A DNA stretch of 6,941 nt, taken from JAVVFH01 sp032250585 (lineage in GTDB: Bacteria; Pseudomonadota; Gammaproteobacteria; Xanthomonadales; SZUA-36). Under the pieces are notes generated by a model that saw only the letters and a program-made list of their open reading frames with translations, did no database searches and was not told the origin of the DNA. The position numbers and the translations under genes were made by a program. The DNA lies in contig JAVVFH010000183.1 of NCBI GenBank assembly GCA_032250585.1, forward strand, positions 1 to 6,941, written 5' to 3'. Position 1 is the first letter of the stretch. Each line of letters begins with the position of its first letter. This document shows, piece after piece, positions 1 to 5,107 of this stretch.

Positions 1-24
1 GCCGGTGACGCCAAGCGCAGCGTC
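1..24 (-). CRISPR. partial first CRISPR spacer (window edge)
   Basis: This short stretch follows the repeat on the minus strand and is cut by the window edge. It should be the leader-proximal spacer, the newest one if acquisition is polarised as usual. Only about 24 nt are visible, and up to three of them (22-24) may belong to the repeat. No other repeat copy lies in the window, so the spacer length cannot be measured. The assignment is inferred from the adjacent repeat and cas genes. Confidence 0.55.
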
Positions 25-60
25 GCTTCAATGAGGCCCCGCATTTCTGCGGGGAAAGAC
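25..60 (-). CRISPR. CRISPR repeat, leader-proximal copy of a type I-G array
   Basis: On the minus strand this 36-nt unit begins GTCTTTCCCCGC and ends CTCATTGAAGC. It contains a perfect 6-bp inverted repeat, CCCCGC at 37-42 and GCGGGG at 49-54, around a 6-nt loop. From memory, the stem-loop followed by an ATTGAAGC-type 3' end is characteristic of repeats that go with type I-U/I-G cas genes. The 3' part would form the 5' handle of the crRNA after cleavage at the stem base by the Cas6 part of Csb2. The orientation agrees with the cas genes: the leader lies between cas2 and this repeat, and the array runs left out of the window. Only one copy is present, so the left boundary is uncertain by about 3 nt (22-25). 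Confidence 0.8.
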
Positions 61-287
61 GGCCCGCGCCGCAGGCCTTGTGCAGTATATCGCTGCCGGC
101 CGGGTTGCGAGTGCTGCCGCGGGTTTGCCATGCTGGACGCCCGTTGACGAATTCTGGCGCTTTACATCCATCTCCATTTCCATGTTTTCAAGGAGTTTTC
201 TTCTGCGCGAGCGCTACCCGGACATTTTGTCGCATCACAGCACTCGCGCCAGGGCGGCAGCGCCGTTCGGCGTCGCCGGGATTCAAT
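61..287 (-). promoter_or_regulatory. CRISPR leader between cas2 and the array
   Basis: This is a 227-bp non-coding interval between the cas2 stop codon and the first repeat, which is where a leader is expected. Reading frames crossing it on the plus strand run antisense into cas2 and look like no known protein. It contains an AT-richer section at about 150-235, a perfect 10-bp inverted repeat (107-116 with 238-247), and three CCAT units spaced exactly 6 bp apart (168-183). A small hairpin at 256-277 follows cas2 but has no T-run. Leaders of this kind carry the array promoter and the sequences recognised by the Cas1-Cas2 integrase. Those roles are inferred from position. No convincing IHF site was found by eye. 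Confidence 0.65.
84..89 (-). promoter_or_regulatory. possible -10 box for the CRISPR array
   Basis: Read on the minus strand, this site is TATACT, close to the TATAAT consensus. It is placed so that transcription would start about 15-20 nt before the first repeat. The expected -35 position 17 bp upstream reads ACTCGC, a poor match. It could still serve as an extended or activator-dependent promoter, or be a chance match in an otherwise GC-rich stretch. Confidence 0.25.
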
Positions 288-581
288 TTACACGATCACC
301 GGGCCGCGTTCCACCGCTCGGAACTTCTTGCCCAGGCTGGTCACGCGTGGCATGACCCGCTCGGCATTGCCCACATCGACGAGCACGACGTGGTCGCGTT
401 TGTGATCGATGATCTCGTCGAGTAGCGCGATCAGCTCGGCGTGCCTCGCGCGGTTCAGGCGGCACTGGAAGATCGATAGCTGCAGCCATTCGCCATAGCC
501 TTTCATGATCCTGAATACCCGCCGCCAGCGCTTCACATCACTGATGTCGTAGGCCACGATGTAGAGGTGTTCCTGTTCCAT
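288..581 (-). CDS. cas2: CRISPR-associated endonuclease Cas2
   Basis: The 97-residue product has the usual Cas2 length. It starts with the ferredoxin-like first strand (LYIVAYDISD, residues 6-15), whose Asp12 is the conserved metal-site residue of the family. The middle contains the expected GEWLQLSIFQCRL strand at about residues 30-42, followed by helix and strand elements (ALLDEII, HVVLVDVG). Cas2 dimers form the structural core of the Cas1-Cas2 spacer integrase, and catalysis by Cas2 itself is generally not needed for integration. The ATG lies 6 nt after the cas4-cas1 stop. No strong Shine-Dalgarno is visible (only TAAG-like bases upstream), so translation is probably coupled to cas4-cas1. 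It is the last gene before the leader. Confidence 0.95.
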   Translation of the reverse strand: MEQEHLYIVAYDISDVKRWRRVFRIMKGYGEWLQLSIFQCRLNRARHAELIALLDEIIDHKRDHVVLVDVGNAERVMPRVTSLGKKFRAVERGPVIV

Positions 582-587
582 ACAGGC

Positions 588-2381
588 TTATCGAGTCGTG
601 AAATTTGGGTACTGGATGATCTCGCCCAGCAGGTAGCGGCCGAGCAGTCGGGCCTGGACTTCGAGCAGCCGCTGATAACTGATCCGGTAGCCGAACAGCG
701 GATGGGTGACCTGCTGCTCCAGCCGGCGCTCAAATGCGGCGATGAAGCGCTTTCGTCCCGACGGCGATAAATTGACGCTGCCGGCAGCCGAGACGAAGTC
801 AGTGGGCCGCACCTCACCGTTGTTGATCGCCATCAGCACGGCCGAATCGGCGATCAGCGGCCGGAACGGCTCCATCATGTCCAGTGACAGCGAGGGCCGG
901 CCGTATCGGGGCTGGTGGTAGAAGCCGCGAAACGGATCGAAGCCCACGGCCGAGAGCGTGACCGTCCATTGCCGGGTGAGCATGGCGTAGGCAAACGACA
1001 GCATTGCGTTGACCGGGTCGGCCGGCGGCCGGCGATTGCGATGGCGGAAATCGAACTGGAACCCGGCCGTATCGGCCTGCTTGATCAGGTTGCGGAACTG
1101 GCCGAAATAGTCGGCGGCCGCGGTTCCCTCATAGCCCAGCAGACTGTTCATGTCGGTCGCACGCGCGGCCCTGGCGGCGAATTGCTTCAGCCGGGTCAGC
1201 CAGGGCGAAACGTCGCCTTCACCGCGCCAGTTGCGGCGCATCAGCGTGCGGCAGTTCAGAATCTTGGCCTGGACCCAGCCGCGCGCCAGCAGCAGGCAGA
1301 CCTGATCGTCGAAGCTGCCCTTGTACTGCGCGCTGCGCAGTTCGACGTTCTTGTGACCGATGCCCTGGCTGTGGCCCATGAACCAGCCACCGTAGGACGA
1401 CCAGGTAATCGGAATCTCGCGCTTCATCAGCTCGTGCAATGTCGGCGTAGTGACGTAGACGTTGCCCTTGAGCACCAGTTGGGAGACGTCGATCAGACGG
1501 GCGGTGGCCGCCGGCTGGTCATCGACGGTGACCTGAAGCGTCTCGCCCTTCTTCGCAACCTTGGCCTGATTGGCCTGCACATACAGCGGACGCGCGGTCA
1601 GCTCGGCCGTGGCCATCGGCCGCGGCCCGGCCTCGCTGCCCTGGCCGCGCAGCAGGTTGATCTCGTCGGGCAGACAGATGCCGACCAGTGAGCAGCGGGG
1701 GCATTTCGGGCTGTCGACCAGCGGCGGCGGTACGCGCCCGCCGACGGCGGTCAGGCGCAGCGCGTTGATGGCCGACAGCGTCTGTCGGCGGAGGGTTTCA
1801 TCGAAGACCACGCGCACCCGCTCGCGCGATTCGGCAAACCAGATTGCGCCCTCGTCGCACTGGTAGCCGTGTTCTTCGAGAATCAGGCCCTGGGCACAGA
1901 CCTGGATGCGTTCGGGCTGATAGGCGCCGGCGGCGACATGCGGCCGCCTGCCGCGCTTGTAATCCACCGGCGTGACGGTATTGCCCTCGCCTTCGATCAG
2001 GTCCATCTTCGCGATGATCCCCAGCCGGGCCGACGACAGCGTGATCGAGCGCGCCTGGAATGGCGGCTGTTCGGTCTCGTCTTCCGCATCTTCACCGTCG
2101 CCGGAACCGGAATCTGCTTTGGCTTTGGCTTTCGCTTTGGCTTGAGGTTCGGCCAGCCGGCCCCCGGGCCGATCGACGCGACGATGAACAAAGCGCCCCT
2201 GCACGGTATCGCCCGATTCGGCCCATTCCCCCTGCACCCATTCGAGATAGGCCAGCCGCGGGCAATACTCGTATTCGTTGACCATGCGCACCGGCAACAA
2301 CGGAAGGTCGCCGGAAAACTCCGGGAAGGGCAACGGCAGTTCGCTCTGAACGCCGGCGAGGCCGAGTCCGGGCTCACTCAT
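588..2381 (-). CDS. cas4-cas1: Cas4-Cas1 fusion, spacer adaptation nuclease-integrase
   Basis: This 597-residue protein joins a Cas4 nuclease (about 1-240) to Cas1 (about 262-597). The Cas4 part has the RecB-like set: His66 in GRFVH, Asp127, and Asp140/Lys142 in PVDYKRG. It also has Cys40 and the cluster Cys227, Cys230 and Cys236, which should bind an iron-sulfur cluster. The Cas1 part keeps the catalytic metal ligands Glu418 (LLGYEG), His489 (FYHQPRYG) and Glu504, with Asp501 nearby. The fusion trims prespacers, selects those with a correct PAM, and integrates them with Cas2. Such fusions are typical of type I-G/I-U loci. A low-complexity insert (about 80-105, KA repeats then acidic residues) separates two Cas4 motifs and is unusual. 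The ATG at 2381 is supported by GGGAG 8 nt upstream. Both active sites look intact, so the protein is probably functional. Confidence 0.95.
   Translation of the reverse strand: MSEPGLGLAGVQSELPLPFPEFSGDLPLLPVRMVNEYEYCPRLAYLEWVQGEWAESGDTVQGRFVHRRVDRPGGRLAEPQAKAKAKAKADSGSGDGEDAEDETEQPPFQARSITLSSARLGIIAKMDLIEGEGNTVTPVDYKRGRRPHVAAGAYQPERIQVCAQGLILEEHGYQCDEGAIWFAESRERVRVVFDETLRRQTLSAINALRLTAVGGRVPPPLVDSPKCPRCSLVGICLPDEINLLRGQGSEAGPRPMATAELTARPLYVQANQAKVAKKGETLQVTVDDQPAATARLIDVSQLVLKGNVYVTTPTLHELMKREIPITWSSYGGWFMGHSQGIGHKNVELRSAQYKGSFDDQVCLLLARGWVQAKILNCRTLMRRNWRGEGDVSPWLTRLKQFAARAARATDMNSLLGYEGTAAADYFGQFRNLIKQADTAGFQFDFRHRNRRPPADPVNAMLSFAYAMLTRQWTVTLSAVGFDPFRGFYHQPRYGRPSLSLDMMEPFRPLIADSAVLMAINNGEVRPTDFVSAAGSVNLSPSGRKRFIAAFERRLEQQVTHPLFGYRISYQRLLEVQARLLGRYLLGEIIQYPNFTTR
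2118..2141 (-). repeat. 6-bp tandem repeat (x4) coding for Lys-Ala in Cas4
   Basis: On the plus strand the units are TTTGGC, TTTGGC, TTTCGC and TTTGGC. On the coding strand they give four Ala-Lys pairs at about residues 81-88 of Cas4-Cas1. Three units are identical and one differs by one base, consistent with recent slippage. The 6-bp unit keeps the frame whatever the copy number. An acidic, Gly/Ser/Asp/Glu-rich linker follows directly, to about residue 105. Confidence 0.85.
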
Positions 2382-2626
2382 GGCCGTGACTCCCGCTGAC
2401 GGAGCTTGCCGCCGCGCTTCAGGTCGAAACCCCGGCCCGCGAGCGTATGCGCAAAGCGTCGCGGGTGATGGTCGACAAGATCCAGGCGCTTGACCTCAAC
2501 CGTTTCCGCGACGGGCTGCCTGGAGGCCTGGCAGACGGGGAAATGGCCGTTCTGGTACAGCGCTTGAAAGCGGTGATGGGGATGCTGTAGAGCCATTCCT
2601 CTGGCCATTGCAGTCTCCCATTTCAT
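2378..2626 (-). CDS. uncertain small ORF between csb2 and cas4-cas1
   Basis: An 82-codon frame opens 8 nt after the csb2 stop. It ends in a TGA that overlaps the cas4-cas1 start in an ATGA arrangement, as co-translated genes often do. A GGGAG lies 7 nt before its second Met (residue 7), so a 76-residue form is also possible. The predicted protein is rich in His, Arg and Pro, has no recognisable domain, membrane segment or signal peptide, and resembles no Cas protein I know. The plus-strand frame over the same bases reads much more like a real protein (a MazF-type C-terminus), so this ORF may be only its antisense shadow. It could still be translated and carry ribosomes from csb2 to cas4-cas1. 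Confidence 0.22.
   Translation of the reverse strand: MKWETAMARGMALQHPHHRFQALYQNGHFPVCQASRQPVAETVEVKRLDLVDHHPRRFAHTLAGRGFDLKRGGKLRQRESRP
2390..2394 (-). promoter_or_regulatory. Shine-Dalgarno site of cas4-cas1
   Basis: Read on the minus strand, this is GGGAG ending 8 nt before the ATG at 2381-2379. It supports that start codon over the downstream Met33. It also lets the adaptation module be translated independently of the distant csb2 stop codon. Confidence 0.6.
2390..2590 (+). pseudogene. MazF/PemK-family toxin C-terminal remnant, antisense to the cas operon
   Basis: The frame between the TGA at 2387-2389 and the TAG at 2588-2590 encodes 66 residues with no internal stop. It begins LPLTELAAALQVE and contains RKASRVMVDKIQALD, then GEMAVLVQRLKAVMGML at the end. 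From memory, the middle block matches the conserved C-terminal half of MazF/PemK mRNA-cleaving toxins (consensus near S-x-V-M-V-D-K-x-Q-x-V), and the end matches their last helix. Intact toxins are about 110 residues. The N-terminal strands are missing because the frame runs into the start of cas4-cas1. The first ATG (2447) lies inside the conserved part, and no antitoxin gene precedes it. It is therefore most likely a truncated relic of a toxin-antitoxin pair. The family call rests on pattern memory and needs a profile search. Confidence 0.55.
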
Positions 2627-2634
2627 TGGATCGC

Positions 2635-4143
2635 TCAGCTCACCGAATCGTCAGTTGACAACGGCCGGAAGAGCCCCAGCCCGAAGTGGCATGCAAATCC
2701 CAGGGCAATCGGGCCGCGCACGGGTTGCGGAAACGTCAGGCGCCAGAAGCTGCCGAGACGATCGGGTTGGACAAGCCCGCGCTTTCTTTGTCGAAAACGG
2801 TGGAAGTGCACCGGCCGGCGCATTCGACCATTGATTTCGATTTCAGGCATCCTTTCGAGCTTCGGCACGGGCAGGCCGCGCTCGTGACACTCGCGCCGGA
2901 TTTGATCCTCGATACTGAAGTTCTTCTTGCGATGCCAGGGGTGAAGGTAAGGAGTAAGCGTTTCCCAGGTGCGAGCCTTGCCCATCAGCGGGTGCGTGTC
3001 CGAGACCGGCCCAATGGTTTCCATGGCCAGCTGCCATTCGCCGCCGCCCGGGATCCAGATTTTCCTCAATCCTTGCAGGACCCGTCTTGCCGGATCGTCA
3101 ACCCCCCCGGGAACGTGAATCACGATGCGATCAATGCGGCCGCTGCCGCCGCTATCCCAGGGCAGGAAGAAAGCGTGGTGATGACGGTTGTCCGGCGGCA
3201 GATCATGACCGGAAAGTAGTGCTGGTGTTCTGGGGCAACCCTCGTCGTCCTTGCCGAACTGTCGCATCACGGCGAGCCGGGTGACTTCGCCGATGCGCAG
3301 GCTGTTCTCGATTCTGGGCAGTGGTTTTCCCACCACCACGAAACTCATGGTCGTGAGACTCGGCCGTGGTCGACTTGTCGAGCCTCTGACCGGATGGAAG
3401 GCATGCAGTGGCCGGGTGTATTTGATTCGCTGTGCTGCCGGCGGCAGGTTCCAGCCGGCTTTCTGAAGGTCGGCCGTGTCCAGGCTCATGGCCTCGACCA
3501 GGGACAGTGGCAGTGTTGCGGCGACTTTCTTCGGCAGCCGCTTGCCTGATTCGGCCTGAAAGCGCTGGCGTAGTTGCTCGTAGTCCTCCGCCGAAACGGG
3601 CCCGAGGACTTCGACCATTTCTCCCAGAATCTCACCGGTCTCAAGATCGACCGAATCGGTACCTGGTTGACAATTCGGGGTGCCAGGCACTTCGGTCCGG
3701 CAGGCCTCGACCCAGGATTCGGCCCGGCCCAGGTAGCCCAGCCGGTCGAGCAGTTGGTCCAGCAGGTCCAGTTGCTCATCATCCAGGTTAGCGTCTGGCC
3801 AGATGCAATCCAGGGTTTCAGCAGGCGAGATCGATGCGAAGGCATCCAGCGCCAGCGACGTGTCGCTGGCCTTCCATTGCGGAAGGTAGTGGCGGCTGTG
3901 CGAGTGGGTAGCCGGCGGCAACCGAAAGCTGGGCGCCTGTCCGGCCAACGCCTCGATCAGGGCCGCGAGCCGGGTCCCGTTGTCCGGTTGCTCGTGCTTG
4001 AGCTTGTGATGCCAGGTGGCGATTAGTGCACGCAACAGGCGCCAGGGTTCCGGGGGCCAAGCAATGTCACCCTCATTGACATGCTGCCCCCACGGCGTGG
4101 CGTGATATCGACCGGCAGGAAAGGTCAGTCGGATGGCCAGCAT
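2635..4143 (-). CDS. csb2: Csb2 (GSU0054 family), Cas5-Cas6 fusion of type I-G
   Basis: This 502-residue protein opens with the family signature: FPAGRYHATPWG followed by AWPPEPWRLLRAL (residues 8-40). This N-terminal half is the Cas5-like RAMP domain that caps the 5' end of the crRNA. The C-terminal half contains SGHDLPPDNRHHHAFFLPWD (311-330) and a glycine-rich RAMP loop, GPIALGFACHFGLGLF (477-492), typical of Cas6. Cas6 processes the array transcript at the repeat hairpin. No separate cas5 or cas6 exists in the window, which agrees with one protein doing both jobs. His314, the His321-323 cluster and His486 are visible candidates for the RNase site, but the catalytic one cannot be fixed by reading. 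The ATG lies only 2 nt after the csb1 stop, with a GGAAG spanning the end of csb1, so translation is coupled. Confidence 0.92.
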   Translation of the reverse strand: MLAIRLTFPAGRYHATPWGQHVNEGDIAWPPEPWRLLRALIATWHHKLKHEQPDNGTRLAALIEALAGQAPSFRLPPATHSHSRHYLPQWKASDTSLALDAFASISPAETLDCIWPDANLDDEQLDLLDQLLDRLGYLGRAESWVEACRTEVPGTPNCQPGTDSVDLETGEILGEMVEVLGPVSAEDYEQLRQRFQAESGKRLPKKVAATLPLSLVEAMSLDTADLQKAGWNLPPAAQRIKYTRPLHAFHPVRGSTSRPRPSLTTMSFVVVGKPLPRIENSLRIGEVTRLAVMRQFGKDDEGCPRTPALLSGHDLPPDNRHHHAFFLPWDSGGSGRIDRIVIHVPGGVDDPARRVLQGLRKIWIPGGGEWQLAMETIGPVSDTHPLMGKARTWETLTPYLHPWHRKKNFSIEDQIRRECHERGLPVPKLERMPEIEINGRMRRPVHFHRFRQRKRGLVQPDRLGSFWRLTFPQPVRGPIALGFACHFGLGLFRPLSTDDSVS

Positions 4144-4145
4144 GA

Positions 4146-5093
4146 TTACTTCCGATAGGTAACGGTGGTGGTCCTGAACTCGGCGCCAGCCTGCACGGCT
4201 GCCTCGATCAGGCCAGGTAGTGCCTGTTCGAGTTCATCGAGTGTCGGCACCTCGAACCCGTCAGGGCGCTGGACCTCGAGGCCGATGCAATCAAGATCAC
4301 AGGCGGTTCGAAGCCGCAAGCCGACCGACAAGAAACGCTGGATCTTGAACAGGGCCAGGGCAACCAGCAATTCGTAGACCGGTTGCTGGAAGCCATAGCC
4401 TCTGATCTGGGCAAGGTCGAGATTGAAAAAAGCCTGGATTTCAGGCGCAACGTATTCATCGCGCGAGAAGGGGACATTGCCGAATCCCTTGCTGGTATCC
4501 CCGCTTGGATTGACGGCATCGTTCTTGACGCCGCCACTGGCCGCGACCTTGACACCCTTGGCTTCGATGAAGCCAGAAAGGGCCCGAGGCAGGCGGAGTC
4601 GCCCTCCGGCCAGTTCCTTTTTTGCCAGGAATACCCCGTGCAGCAGTGCGTTGACATCTAGCTCGAGCAAAACCCGGCCGAGTTCATTAAGATCGACGAT
4701 CCCCTCTTCCATGGAGGCCAGTTTTTCCTTGAGCACATCGACCACGCTGCGGTCCTTGCTTTCGAGAATGTACGGTGAATTAAGCCTATGAGCCTCCAGC
4801 AGTGAGTTGGTCAGTCGCTTGCCATCCTTGTCCAGCACCTTGACAACGGACAGGCCCTTCAGCGGCTCGATCCAGTCATCAGTCACCTTGTCCCAGCACA
4901 CGGCTTCAAGCCGGTTGGCCACGCTTTGTGCCGATTCAACCAGCAGCATCGGTGTGCCATCGGGCCCTTCATACTCGGCCGCGCCAATTTCCGGGAAACC
5001 CGTGGGTTGAAAACGGGCGCCCTGAAGTGGTTCAAGACGGGCGCGTAGAAGCAGGCGCGGGCTGTCGTTCAGTTGTGAAAAATCGATGCTCAT
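4146..5093 (-). CDS. csb1: Csb1 (GSU0053 family), Cas7 backbone subunit of type I-G
   Basis: The 315-residue protein has the family features: RARLEPLQGARFQPTGFPEIG (residues 17-37, including the conserved F-P-E-I-G stretch), VESAQSVANRLEAVCWD (52-68), GFGNVPFSRDEY (203-214), RGYGF (231-235) and GLRLRTACDLDC (258-269). Csb1 is the Cas7-type RAMP protein that polymerises along the crRNA to form the backbone of the type I-G interference complex. Six or so copies are usual for Cas7 in type I, but this is inference for the present protein. The ATG is 14 nt after the csx17 stop and has a good Shine-Dalgarno, and its TAA is 2 nt before csb2. This one site probably has to support high translation, since Cas7 is the most abundant subunit. 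No defects seen. Confidence 0.93.
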   Translation of the reverse strand: MSIDFSQLNDSPRLLLRARLEPLQGARFQPTGFPEIGAAEYEGPDGTPMLLVESAQSVANRLEAVCWDKVTDDWIEPLKGLSVVKVLDKDGKRLTNSLLEAHRLNSPYILESKDRSVVDVLKEKLASMEEGIVDLNELGRVLLELDVNALLHGVFLAKKELAGGRLRLPRALSGFIEAKGVKVAASGGVKNDAVNPSGDTSKGFGNVPFSRDEYVAPEIQAFFNLDLAQIRGYGFQQPVYELLVALALFKIQRFLSVGLRLRTACDLDCIGLEVQRPDGFEVPTLDELEQALPGLIEAAVQAGAEFRTTTVTYRK

Positions 5094-5097
5094 GACG

Positions 5098-5103
5098 TTC
5101 TCC
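5098..5103 (-). promoter_or_regulatory. Shine-Dalgarno site of csb1
   Basis: Read on the minus strand, this is GGAGAA ending 4 nt before the csb1 ATG at 5093-5091. It lies wholly in the 14-nt gap after the csx17 stop. It is among the strongest ribosome-binding sites in the operon, which fits the need for many Cas7 copies per complex. Confidence 0.6.
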
Positions 5104-5107
5104 AGTA

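Noticed and set aside
256..277. rho-independent terminator after cas2
   Set aside because: A hairpin can form (GGCG/CGCC around GTTC with a mismatch higher up), but no T-run follows on the minus strand. It was not called as a terminator.
271..290. degenerate second CRISPR repeat near the cas2 end
   Set aside because: It shares only a GTCGC and a TTCAAT-like piece with the repeat, lacks the stem-loop, and overlaps the cas2 stop codon.
78..425. plus-strand ORF crossing the leader into cas2
   Set aside because: Its second half is antisense to cas2, no Shine-Dalgarno is evident, and the composition looks random.
915..1691. 258-codon plus-strand ORF
   Set aside because: It is wholly antisense to the conserved Cas1 region of cas4-cas1. 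Long antisense frames are common in GC-rich genes, and the product resembles nothing known.
1869..2399. 176-codon plus-strand ORF
   Set aside because: It lies antisense to the Cas4 domain. Its Phe/Gly-rich repeat is only the complement of the Lys-Ala repeat.
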